Part shown: positions 48,971-57,630 of the stretch, in pieces | How the letters are laid out: each line of letters opens with the position of its first letter | How positions within the stretch are numbered: the first letter of the stretch is position 1 | Source of the DNA: Paraburkholderia sp. IMGN_8 | Lineage (GTDB): Bacteria; Pseudomonadota; Gammaproteobacteria; Burkholderiales; Burkholderiaceae | Assembly (NCBI RefSeq): GCF_038050405.1 | Contig: NZ_CP150900.1 | Location: 744,001 to 808,000, forward strand | Direction of reading: 5' to 3' | Length of the DNA: 64,000 nt | The notes under the pieces: generated by a model | Told to the model about the DNA's origin: nothing | The model's database searches: none | The model's input: the letters and a program-made list of their open reading frames with translations, nothing else | Made by a program: the position numbers and the translations under genes

Positions 48971-50203
48971 CACCTGGGTGCCGTGCGACGTATGCGCGGC
49001 GATCGAAGCGGTCACGCACAGGTGCGCTTCGTTGATCGACAGATAGGGTGGGGTGAGATGCACATGACCGGGCGTGCGCATCGCCTGAATGAAGTACGGA
49101 CGGCGCTCCCAGCTCGCGCCTTCGGAATGCAGCAGCGGCCGGAAGCGCTTGGCGCGTTGCGAAGCGCGCCCCGGCGGCAACACGTTGTCGCCGATCTGGC
49201 GGCCCGATCCGTCGAGCACGAAGCAGCGTGCCGTCTCGCCGAGCTTGAGCAGCGGCGCCGTTGCCTGGGTGACCGATTCGCCGGCCACCAGTTGCGCGCT
49301 CGCGGTTTCCAGCGCCGTGACGTACGGTGCGAGCCGGGCGGATTGCGCGCGTCCGCGAGTGGCGACCTGTTCGCGCAGCGCCGCGGAGAGCGCGTCCATC
49401 AGACCGGCCGCGGTCTGTGGCTTGACCGGCTCGACGCTTGGACCGGCAAAGTACGCGCCCTGCACGAAATCGACGTTGCATTCGAGCGCGATCAGCGCGT
49501 CGCGCTCCGTGGTTAGGCCACCCATCAGCACCAGTTGCCCGGATTCGTGCAGCAGCGAGACAAGCCCCGGCAGCACGCGTTCGATATGCGAGTGTTCGCT
49601 GGCTTGCGCGAGGATGAAGCGGTCGAGCGTGACGATGTCGGGCCGCAGATTCCACACGCGATCGACGTTCGAATGCTTCGCGCCGAAACCGTCGAGCGCG
49701 ATCAGGAAACCGGATTTGCGCAGCGCGTCGATGATGTCGGCAAAACGCGTGGTTTCGCCGCCGGCCTGTTCGGACACTTCCAGCACCACACGTTGCGGCG
49801 GCAGGCCCAGCGCCTTGAGACCGGCGAGCAAGGCGTCGCCGTAGCTGGTGTCCATCAGCGCCGCCGGGTGCAGGCTCAGGAAAAGCCACTCGTCGTGACT
49901 ATCGAAGGCGTTGAAGTTGCCCAGATGCAGCGATTCGGCGAGCCGCCCGAGTTCGAGCAGGTCGCCGCGCCGCGCGGCTTGCGTGAAAACTTCGTGCGAC
50001 GGCACCTGCAGCGCATGTTCGTCGTGTGCGCGCAGCGAAGCGTGATAACCGATCGCGCGCCGGTGCGACACCGAGAAAACCGGCTGGAACACGCTGAAAA
50101 CGGTGTAGCCGCCGTATAGCACGGTGCGCCGGGAGCCTTCGTCGCCGGCCATCGGCCGCGGCGGCTGGAAGCCGGGAGGATCGAGTTCGATCATGCTCAT
50201 CAT
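48926..50203 (-). CDS. Degenerate EAL-domain protein with C-terminal sensor-like domain
   Basis: About 425 aa. An EAL (c-di-GMP phosphodiesterase) fold spans about 30-285: FSVFQPVFSVSHRRAIGYHA, VVLEVSEQ, LIALDGFGAKHSN, IVTLDRFIL. The catalytic E of EAL is missing (YHASLR) and the DDFG pair reads LDGFG, so it is likely inactive. The C-terminus (about 330-425; TARCFVLDGSGRQIGDNVLP, RPYFIQAM) resembles a PDC/Cache-like sensor. ATG 50203 is chosen; no strong ribosome site. It may be a c-di-GMP- or ligand-binding regulator. Confidence 0.78.
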   Translation of the reverse strand: MMSMIELDPPGFQPPRPMAGDEGSRRTVLYGGYTVFSVFQPVFSVSHRRAIGYHASLRAHDEHALQVPSHEVFTQAARRGDLLELGRLAESLHLGNFNAFDSHDEWLFLSLHPAALMDTSYGDALLAGLKALGLPPQRVVLEVSEQAGGETTRFADIIDALRKSGFLIALDGFGAKHSNVDRVWNLRPDIVTLDRFILAQASEHSHIERVLPGLVSLLHESGQLVLMGGLTTERDALIALECNVDFVQGAYFAGPSVEPVKPQTAAGLMDALSAALREQVATRGRAQSARLAPYVTALETASAQLVAGESVTQATAPLLKLGETARCFVLDGSGRQIGDNVLPPGRASQRAKRFRPLLHSEGASWERRPYFIQAMRTPGHVHLTPPYLSINEAHLCVTASIAAHTSHGTQVLCVDINWEVAAHRN

Positions 50204-50547
50204 GTCAGTCGTCTGGAAGTAGCGGCGCGCTCGGCATGTTCGACACGAGTCCGCACGCGCAAAGCGTGAGTTTATAGGATAGCCGAGCAAGAACTATGCG
50301 CGTGCGGAAAGCACGCCGTATGCGCTATGAGGCCCGTCAGTTGCGACGATTGTGCGCCAGCGCGGGCGCGAGGGCGATTATTCGCACTTTGCTGGTGCGG
50401 CCTACGCCCCGTTGCGGGTCGGCGGCGCAAGCCGCTCGCAGGTGAATTCGCGCGTGAGTGCGCGCATGTTCCCGCACAAGTCACCTGTAACTTCGTCCTT
50501 AAATTCGCCGGCTAGGCAGCCGGCTGAGTTGCCCACTGAGCCATCCG
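50204..50547. other. 344-bp gap upstream of the EAL gene
   Basis: No gene seen. It must hold the promoter of the EAL gene; TATAGGATA at about 50273 is an AT-rich patch. A GTGCGG-AAA-GCAC hairpin near 50303-50313 is weak. Confidence 0.3.
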
Positions 50548-52014
50548 TCAGGTCCGCTCCGAAGGATCGGTTTTGTTGGCGGGCGTGCGGATGTCCGGCG
50601 CCAGTTGCGCGAAGATCCATGACGAGCCTGCCGTAATGATGCCGACACACAGGAAGGTCGCATGAAACGCGGGCAGCGAGTTGGCCGCCGTCACGCGCGG
50701 TAACAGGCCGGTGAAGGTCGCGAGCAACGCGCCGGCCACCGTCACGCCGAGACTCATCGACAGCATCTGAACGAGCGAGAACAGGCTGTTGCCGCTACTC
50801 GCGCCGCCGGTGCCGAGGTCTTTCAGCGTCAGCGTGTTCATCGCGGTGAACTGCATCGAGTTGACGCCGCCGAAGAATGCCAGTTGCACCACGCGCAGCC
50901 ACAGCGGCTGGCCGGCGCTGGTGAGCGCGAAGCTCGCCATGGTCAAGCCCACCAGCACCGTATTGACGATCAGTACGCGTCGATAGCTGTACTTGATGAT
51001 CAGCCTGGTGACAAGGCGCTTGGACGCCATGCCTGCCGCCGCCACCGGCAGCATCATCATGCCGGCTTCGAATGCGCTATAGCCGAGACTCACCTGCAAT
51101 AGCAGAGGGATCAGATAGGGCATCGCGCCGCTGCCGATCCGCGCGAACAGATTGCCCAGCAGGCCGACGCTGAAGGTATGGATCTTGAACAGATCGAGCG
51201 AGAAAATCGGCGCGGGCTCGCGCACGGCATGCAAGCCGTAGGCGACAAAGCACGCGAGGCTCAGGATCAGCAGCACCAGCACAGTCGCATGCTGGATGCC
51301 GAACTCGGTATGGCCGTCGAGCGCGAACGAAATCGCCACCATGCCGACGATCAGCAGCAGATAACCTTTCAAATCGAACTTGCCGGTGTGCTCATTGCGG
51401 CTATCCGGCATGAAGATGAACGTCGCAATGCAACCGACGATGCCCACCGGCACGTTGATCAGAAAGATCCAGTGCCATGACGCGATCTTCACGAGCCAGC
51501 CGCCGAGCGTCGGTCCGATCAGCGGCCCGATCAACCCCGGAATCGCGACGAACGACAGAGCCGGCAGGTAGCGTTCCGCCGGAAAGGTGCGCAGCACCGC
51601 GAGCCGCCCGACCGGCAGCAGCATTGCCCCGCCCACGCCCTGCACGACGCGGAAGACCACCAGTTGATTCAAGGTGTGCGCGTTCGCGCACAGCAAGGAG
51701 CCGACCGCGAACACGAGGATCGCGCTAAAGAACACGAGCCGCGTACCGAATTTGTCGGCGAGCCAGCCGGACACCGGGATCATCACCGCCATTGTCAGCG
51801 AATAGGCGATCACCACCGATTGCATGCGCAACGGCAACTCGCCGAGGCTCGTCGCCATCGCCGGAAGCGCGGTATTGACGATGGTCGAGTCGAGCGTCTG
51901 CATGAAGAAGCCGGTGGCGACGAGCCACAGCATCACGGTAAGCGAGCGGGCCGAGGGAGTGGCTGTCTGGGCGGCAGTAGCGGCGGAGGCGGGCAGGGTC
52001 GGCGGTGTGGACAT
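50548..52014 (-). CDS. DHA2-family MFS drug exporter
   Basis: 488 aa with 14 predicted membrane helices (EmrB/QacA type, close to E. coli MdtD). Motifs: FMQTLDSTIVNTALPAMA, the loop GWLADKFGTRLVFF (motif A) and VVQGVGGAMLLPVGRLAVLR (motif B-like), GPTLGGWL (motif C). No membrane-fusion partner is adjacent, fitting MdtD-like single-component pumps. Substrate unknown. Confidence 0.88.
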   Translation of the reverse strand: MSTPPTLPASAATAAQTATPSARSLTVMLWLVATGFFMQTLDSTIVNTALPAMATSLGELPLRMQSVVIAYSLTMAVMIPVSGWLADKFGTRLVFFSAILVFAVGSLLCANAHTLNQLVVFRVVQGVGGAMLLPVGRLAVLRTFPAERYLPALSFVAIPGLIGPLIGPTLGGWLVKIASWHWIFLINVPVGIVGCIATFIFMPDSRNEHTGKFDLKGYLLLIVGMVAISFALDGHTEFGIQHATVLVLLILSLACFVAYGLHAVREPAPIFSLDLFKIHTFSVGLLGNLFARIGSGAMPYLIPLLLQVSLGYSAFEAGMMMLPVAAAGMASKRLVTRLIIKYSYRRVLIVNTVLVGLTMASFALTSAGQPLWLRVVQLAFFGGVNSMQFTAMNTLTLKDLGTGGASSGNSLFSLVQMLSMSLGVTVAGALLATFTGLLPRVTAANSLPAFHATFLCVGIITAGSSWIFAQLAPDIRTPANKTDPSERT

Positions 52015-52167
52015 GGAGGGCGGCTAGGCGCGCAGGGGCGGGCTGGGGAGTCGCTATTCTAGGGAAAAGCGCGCCCCGGCGCAGCGAGCGGGCGGCGCGG
52101 ATGGCTCCGGCGCAGCCCGAACCGCGCACTTGCCGCGTGCTTTCCGTGTGTTCCCCAGCTCAGGCGG

Positions 52168-53583
52168 TCAGCGCGCAGGCAACGCAACAGCGGCGTGGAA
52201 AAACGCCTGCGCGCGCGGCTCGTTGCCGAACGCCACGTGAATCCTGATCCACGGACTCACTTCCATGTTGGGCCGGAAATAGCTGCCGGGCACCACGGTC
52301 ACACCCAGCGGCGCGCCGCATTCCACCAGCCGCTCGGCATCGTCGATATGCGGCACGCGTGCCCATAGGAACGTGCCGCCCACCGGTTTTTCGAACAGCT
52401 CCCAGCCGGCGTCTTCGAGTGTCTGAATGGTCGAGCCGAGCGCGTCGCGCATGCGCCGGCGCAACCGCTCCAGATATTTGTGGTACGCGCCGCGCTCCAG
52501 CATCGACACGGCAACCGCTTCGGCAAAACGCGAGCCGCCGAGGCTCGTCAGCATCTTGATGTCGACCAGATCCTTGATGATCGCGTGACTCGCCACCACA
52601 CAGCCGATCCGCAGCGACGACGACAGCGTCTTCGACAGGCCGCCCACGTAGATCACGTGTTCGAGCTGATCGAGTGTCGCGAGCCGGTCGGTGACTTCGG
52701 TCTGGAGATCGGCGTAGACGTCGTCTTCGATGATCGAAAAGCCGTGTTCGCGCGCCAGTTGCAGCAGCCGGAACGCAACGGGCGGCGCGATCGTGGTGCC
52801 GGTCGGATTATGAAACACGGTGTTGATGAAGAACAGCTTCGGCCGATGCAACTGCAACTGCGCTTGCAGCACGTCGAGATCGGGGCCGCTGCGCGTGCGC
52901 GGAATGCCGATCAGCTTCACGCCGTGCAGCTTCAGCAGGCCGTACAGGTTGTAGTAGCCGGGGTCTTCGACGAACATCGTGTCGCCGGCTTTCAGCATGT
53001 AGCGCATCAGCAGGTCGAACGCCTGGCTCGCGCCGTTGGTGATCAGAATCTGCGACGCGTCAGCCTGAATTCCCAATTGACCGATGCGGCTTTGCAGATG
53101 CTCGCGCAGCGTCAGATTTCCGAGCGGCGTCGCGTAATCGACCATGCTCGCGGGGTCGGTGCGCGACACGTGGCGGATCGCCTTCGCGATGCTGTCCATG
53201 TCGCACCACGCCTCGGGGATGAAGCCGCTGCCGAGCTTGAGCGTCTCGCCCGGGTGATTGAACTGCTGCAGGATATGCCCGGATTCGTCCTCGGCGCGGC
53301 GCGGGTCCGATGTGCCCTGGCAACTCATGCCCGTCGGCAGGCGGTCGGCCACATAGAAGCCCGAGCCGTGGCGCGAGTCGACGTAGCCAAGTGACACCAG
53401 CCGGTCGTATGCCTCGATCACCGGGAAGCGGCTGACGCCGTAATCGGCGGCGAACTGGCGGATCGACGGCAGCTTCGAGCCGGGGCGCGCGATGCGCGAG
53501 CGGATCCACGTGGTGACGCCCGTCACGATCTGCTCGGTGAGCGGTACGCCGTTGTCGCGATCGAGTTCGATTTCGAATTTCAT
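52168..53583 (-). CDS. MocR-family regulator (GntR HTH + aminotransferase fold)
   Basis: 471 aa. N-terminal GntR winged HTH (VPLTEQIVTGVTTWIRSRI, LPSIRQFAADYGVSRFPVIE) joined to a fold-type I aminotransferase domain from about 110: ITNGASQAFDLLMRYML, DPGYYNLYGLL, NTVFHNPTGTT, and the PLP lysine region VIYVGGLSKTLSSSLRIG. Such regulators sense PLP adducts or amino compounds. AGGAAAG precedes the ATG. It is divergent from a DUF2917 gene, with three repeat operators between. Confidence 0.9.
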   Translation of the reverse strand: MKFEIELDRDNGVPLTEQIVTGVTTWIRSRIARPGSKLPSIRQFAADYGVSRFPVIEAYDRLVSLGYVDSRHGSGFYVADRLPTGMSCQGTSDPRRAEDESGHILQQFNHPGETLKLGSGFIPEAWCDMDSIAKAIRHVSRTDPASMVDYATPLGNLTLREHLQSRIGQLGIQADASQILITNGASQAFDLLMRYMLKAGDTMFVEDPGYYNLYGLLKLHGVKLIGIPRTRSGPDLDVLQAQLQLHRPKLFFINTVFHNPTGTTIAPPVAFRLLQLAREHGFSIIEDDVYADLQTEVTDRLATLDQLEHVIYVGGLSKTLSSSLRIGCVVASHAIIKDLVDIKMLTSLGGSRFAEAVAVSMLERGAYHKYLERLRRRMRDALGSTIQTLEDAGWELFEKPVGGTFLWARVPHIDDAERLVECGAPLGVTVVPGSYFRPNMEVSPWIRIHVAFGNEPRAQAFFHAAVALPAR

Positions 53584-53656
53584 CCGGTGCTTTCCTGGTC
53601 GCTGGACCGCCCTGCTGCCCGAGCTGGAGCGCCGGTCCTAAAACGCGATCTTTGCC

Positions 53657-53701
53657 AACTGTTCGGTTTTCCGACTGAACAGTTCTGATAAAACTGTTCG
53701 G
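53657..53701. promoter_or_regulatory. Candidate MocR operator: three AACTGTTCRG sites
   Basis: AACTGTTCGG occurs at 53657-53666 and 53692-53701 (35 bp apart, direct), with an inverted CTGAACAGTT at 53675-53684 between them. Direct plus inverted half-sites between divergent genes match the way MocR proteins bind. The link to the regulator is inference. Confidence 0.6.
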
Positions 53702-53774
53702 AACTGTGCATGTGATTTCAATCATCGCACGCCAATAATGAGACAACACAAAAGTTTTTTGAAGGAGAACGGCG

Positions 53775-54080
53775 ATGCGTGAAGTCCGTATTTTCGAGCT
53801 GGAACATGGCGAGCCCGCGGCGGCCTGGCGTGTCGCGCATCCGTCGCTCTTCAAGGTGATCTCGGGCGAAATCTGGCTGACCGTCGAAGGCGACGCTGAG
53901 GATTACTGGCTGGCCGCCGGCGAATCGTTCGAGTTGCCGCGCGGCGCAGTGGCGTGGGTCAGCTCGGGCCAGGCGGGCGCGCGCTTCGCGCTGGCTACCG
54001 GCTCGGAGCAGTCCGCCGCGATGCCCGCGCGCACTTTGCCGATGTTGAACTGGCTGCCGCGCTGGTTGGGCGTGGCTTGA
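53775..54080 (+). CDS. DUF2917 protein
   Basis: 101-aa cupin-like protein: LFKVISGEIWLTVEGDAEDYW, LAAGESFELPRGAVAWVSS. DUF2917 members are common in Burkholderiales, function unknown. AAGGAGAACGGCG gives a strong ribosome site. It is divergent from the MocR regulator and so is a likely target of it. It converges with the HTH-citrate synthase gene 30 bp away. Confidence 0.75.
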   Translation: MREVRIFELEHGEPAAAWRVAHPSLFKVISGEIWLTVEGDAEDYWLAAGESFELPRGAVAWVSSGQAGARFALATGSEQSAAMPARTLPMLNWLPRWLGVA

Positions 54081-54110
54081 ACGGGCCGGTGTTGCGACGT
54101 GGGCGGCGTC

Positions 54111-55346
54111 TCAATCTGCCGCCATATATTCTCCGACGTAGCGTGCGCGTGGCCGGATCAGCCGGCCGTCGCGGGTCTGTTCCATCGCGTGCGCGATCCA
54201 GCCGACCACCCGGCCGACCGCGAACAGCGTGAACGCGGCGCCGGCCGGCAGGCCGAGCACCCGTTCGATGGCGGCGAGCGCGAAGTCGACGGTCGGTTCC
54301 GCGCCGGTCGTGTCGCGCACCGTGCGCGTGAGCGCATGCACTTCGCCGAGCGGCGAACGGGCCGGCGCACAGTCGGCTAGCATGTCCAGCAGCAGACGTG
54401 CTCGCGGATCGCCTTCCGGATACAACGGATGGCCGAAGCCCGACAGCACCGGCCCATGTGCGCCGTGTTCGTGGCGCGCAAGCCGGTTCGCCAGATAACG
54501 GTCGAGATCGGGCGCGCGCGATGCTTCATCCAGCAGCGCCGCGATGCGCACGGTCTCACCGCCGTGGCGCGGCCCGGCCAACGCGGCCAGCCCGCCGGCG
54601 ACGGCGCCGAACAGATGCGTGCCCGTCGACGTGATGCAGCGAACTGTGAAAGTCGACGCATTCAATTCATGATCCGCGCAGGCTACTAAAGTCGCGCGCA
54701 ACAGTCCGCTCTGTCGCCGGTTGCGCACATTCCACGCCGAAGCCAGTTGCCGATGAAGCGGTTCGTTCGACGGCGCAGCCGAGATCATCGCGGCGGCCAG
54801 CAGCCGCATCACGGCGCAGGCGGTATCGAGTTGGGCATCGCGGCCGAGCGCCCAGACGCGCGGCATTTGCGCCGCGGCGGCCGGCAGCAGCACGAGCGCG
54901 CGATCGAGCGGTGTGCTGTCGCTCCAGAGCTTGAGCCACGCGGCCCATTGCGCGGTGGCGAGCGGTACCGGCGGCGCGTCGGTAATGCGCCTTGCGCCGC
55001 ACTCCCACAACAACGCGGCGATATCCTCCAGCGATGCCGTGCGCGCCAGTTCCATCGCGTCGTGTCCGCGATACAGCAAGCGGCCGTCGGCCACCAGCGT
55101 GATCGACGATTCGAGCACCGGCACGCCCCAGTCCAGCACCTTCTGCGCGACCTTGCCGGCGCGCTTGCCGTCTTCCTTGCGTTTGGCGAGGCGCCGTACT
55201 TCGGCGGCATCGTAGAGCCGGTGCTTGCCCTGAGCGTCCGGCGCCGAACGAAGCATGCCGCGGCTCACATAGGCATAGAGCGTCGGCACGCTGATGCCGA
55301 GCGCGGCGGCAGCTTGGGTAGCAGTGAGGGAATTCGAAGTTGGCAT
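54111..55346 (-). CDS. Helix-turn-helix/citrate synthase fusion protein
   Basis: 411 aa. Residues 1-55 are a MerR/Xis-type HTH (TATQAAAALGISVPTLYAYV, then LYDAAEVRRLAKRK). The rest is citrate-synthase-like: NASTFTVRCITSTGTHLF, the first active-site His in GPRHGGE, the second in GFGHPLYPEGDPRA, and the Asp in PTVDFALAAIERVLG. Thus the His-His-Asp catalytic set survives. It could be an acyl-CoA- or oxaloacetate-responsive regulator or a bifunctional enzyme. It is divergent from a class III CoA-transferase. Confidence 0.82.
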   Translation of the reverse strand: MPTSNSLTATQAAAALGISVPTLYAYVSRGMLRSAPDAQGKHRLYDAAEVRRLAKRKEDGKRAGKVAQKVLDWGVPVLESSITLVADGRLLYRGHDAMELARTASLEDIAALLWECGARRITDAPPVPLATAQWAAWLKLWSDSTPLDRALVLLPAAAAQMPRVWALGRDAQLDTACAVMRLLAAAMISAAPSNEPLHRQLASAWNVRNRRQSGLLRATLVACADHELNASTFTVRCITSTGTHLFGAVAGGLAALAGPRHGGETVRIAALLDEASRAPDLDRYLANRLARHEHGAHGPVLSGFGHPLYPEGDPRARLLLDMLADCAPARSPLGEVHALTRTVRDTTGAEPTVDFALAAIERVLGLPAGAAFTLFAVGRVVGWIAHAMEQTRDGRLIRPRARYVGEYMAAD

Positions 55347-55368
55347 GGAAAAGCGCGGAAACCGAAGA

Positions 55369-55405
55369 AATCAATATATATTGATTATCATAATCAAGAT
55401 TGATT
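55369..55405. promoter_or_regulatory. Operator array of AATCAA/TTGATT half-sites
   Basis: Four alternating half-sites: AATCAA at 55369 and 55392, TTGATT at 55381 and 55400. They form the perfect palindrome AATCAATATATATTGATT (55369-55386) and TTGATTATCATAATCAA (55381-55397). This AT-rich block lies between the divergent HTH-citrate synthase and CoA-transferase genes and is probably the site of the HTH protein. Confidence 0.7.
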
Positions 55406-55462
55406 GCGGCGAGTCGGAATTCTAGACTCGGCTCACTTCCTTCCTGCTGCAACGTGAACGCC

Positions 55463-56854
55463 ATGACACCTGAACTCGCTCTCTCGTATCTGTGGAATGC
55501 CGCCGGCTGCGATCCGGCCGCGCTTGAATCCGTGTCGCTTGCCGGCAGCGATCCGGGGCTGCCGTCAGTGTATCGAGTTGGCACGTTGGCCTCGGCGACC
55601 ATCGCCGCGACCGGCCTCGCTGCGGCCGAATGCTTGCGTTTGCGCACTAGTCGCCGGCAACGTGTCGCGGTGGAGATGCGGCGCGCGCTGGCGTCGTTTC
55701 GCAGCGAACGCTATTTGCGCATCGACGATGGTCCGCCGCCCGCCTTGCGCGATCCGGTGACGGGTTTTTACGCGACCCGCGACGGCCGCTGGATTCAGTT
55801 GCACACGAATTTTCCGCACCACCTCGCAGGCGTGCTGAAGGTGCTCGGCTGCGCAAACGATCGAACCGCGGTGGCTGCCGCGATTCGCGGCTGGGATGGC
55901 GCGGCGCTCGACCAGACGCTCGCAGACGCTGGCCTGTGCGCCGCGTTGATTCGCTCACCCGACGAATGGGCCGCGCTCGAGCAGGCGAAAGCAATTGCCG
56001 GGTTGCCGCTGTTCGAGATCGAACGGATCGGCGACGCGCCGGTTGAACCGGCCGGACGGGGCGATGTGGATCGGCCGCTGGCCGGTGTGCGGGTGCTGGA
56101 TTTGTCGCGGATCATTGCGGGGCCGGTGGCGGGACGGGCGCTCGCGCAGCACGGCGCTGAAGTTTTGCTGATCAATGGGCCGCATTTGCCGAATATTGCA
56201 CCGTTGGTGATCGATAACGGACGGGGTAAGCGCTCGGCAGTGGTGGACTTGCGGGATGAGGCTGGGCGCGAGACGTTGCGAGGGTTGGCCGGTGGCGCGG
56301 ATGTGTTTTTGCAGGCATATCGGCCGGGGGCTTTGGCAGCGCGAGGGTTCGGTCCTTCAGACCTGGCGCGGGTACGGCCGGGGATTGTTTATGTTTCCGT
56401 TTCCGCGTATGGGCAGGAGGGGCCTTGGGCTGGGCGGCGCGGGTTTGATAGCCTCGTGCAGTCGGCTAGCGGGATTGCTTTTACTGAACGCCTGGCGGCG
56501 GGATGGGATGAGCCTAAGCATTTGCCTTGTCAGGCACTGGATCATGCTACTGGGTATTTGGCCGCCTTCGGCGCCATGGCCGCTCTGGGGCGGCGGGCCG
56601 CTGAAGGTGGGAGTTGGCATGTGAAGGTTTCGCTCGCGCAGACCGGGAGGTGGTTGCAGTCGTTTGGTGTTCTACCCGAGGGGTGGGAGGTCGATGATGT
56701 TTCTATCGATGATGTGCGCGACTGTTTGGCGCGCGTTGATTCGGAGTTTGGAAGCGTTTTGGGTGTTGGGCCTGCTGAGGTTTTGTCGGAGACGCCAGCT
56801 TATTTTGGGCTGCCGCCGGCTAGGGTTGGGGCGCATGAGGCTAAATGGAAATAG
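55463..56854 (+). CDS. Class III (CaiB/BaiF) CoA-transferase, rearranged two-part architecture
   Basis: 463 aa. The canonical N-terminal signature RPLAGVRVLDLSRIIAGPVA appears only at residue ~206, and AYGQEGPWAGRRGFDSLVQS follows. The first ~200 residues look like the later part of a CaiB protein: LASATIAATGLAAAECLRLR, then FYATRDGRWIQLHTNFPHH and a helical domain. The first of these segments is similar to LDHATGYLAAFGAMAALGRR near residue 375, as if two partial copies were joined. The last 150 coding-strand bases are G/T-rich (C about 17%). It ends against repeat element B. Confidence 0.8.
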   Translation: MTPELALSYLWNAAGCDPAALESVSLAGSDPGLPSVYRVGTLASATIAATGLAAAECLRLRTSRRQRVAVEMRRALASFRSERYLRIDDGPPPALRDPVTGFYATRDGRWIQLHTNFPHHLAGVLKVLGCANDRTAVAAAIRGWDGAALDQTLADAGLCAALIRSPDEWAALEQAKAIAGLPLFEIERIGDAPVEPAGRGDVDRPLAGVRVLDLSRIIAGPVAGRALAQHGAEVLLINGPHLPNIAPLVIDNGRGKRSAVVDLRDEAGRETLRGLAGGADVFLQAYRPGALAARGFGPSDLARVRPGIVYVSVSAYGQEGPWAGRRGFDSLVQSASGIAFTERLAAGWDEPKHLPCQALDHATGYLAAFGAMAALGRRAAEGGSWHVKVSLAQTGRWLQSFGVLPEGWEVDDVSIDDVRDCLARVDSEFGSVLGVGPAEVLSETPAYFGLPPARVGAHEAKWK

Positions 56855-57630
56855 GTTTTTTTGCCTTTGGCGGCGGCATTCTTCTGTGTGCCTACGGCGT
56901 TGGCCTTTCCTTGATTTCTTAGTGGTCCATTAGCGTCGCCCCTGTGCGGGGCAGGCACTTACTTTCTTTGCCCACCAAGTGGACTTCCTTCGGGGCGCCG
57001 CCGCAAAGAAAGTAAGCAAAGAAAGCGGCTTCACACCGCTAATTCTTAAGCGGGTCCCCTGGCCTGGAGGAGATAGTGGAGCATCTGGAATCGGTGCTCT
57101 CGCACATTCCGCCCCGGTGACAAGGCAGTCATTCTTCCGGCGGCGCTGCGCGCGCCGACGCGGTACTTCATAAAACCATCGGGTCGTTTCTGCGGCACGT
57201 TGAGGCGAACGCCGCGGTACTTTTCAAGTCATAGCATTCTGCGTCCCGCCGAATTGACGGCCGGGCGTTACTTTTCCAGCAATCCATAAAGCGCAAGCCG
57301 CAAATCATTTCGGCGCCTCGCCGAGGCGAAGTGCCTGGGTGTGCGAGTGCGGTCACCACTCCGAGTGAGACGCTATTCCTTAGCCAGGCATTGGGGACAC
57401 AAGGGCGAGCCACCGCGCCGAACCAGGCGCAGGCGCTAAAACCGCCAGGCGGTTTTGTGAAGTACCGCCGCGGCGCGCGCAGCGCCGCCGGAAGAATGAC
57501 TGCCTTGTCACCAGCGCCGAATGTGCGAGAACACTGATTCCAGATGCTCCACTGCCTCCTCCAAGCCAGGGGACCCGCTTAAGGGTTAGCGGTGTGAGGC
57601 CGCTTTCTTTGCTTACTTTCTTTGCGGCGG

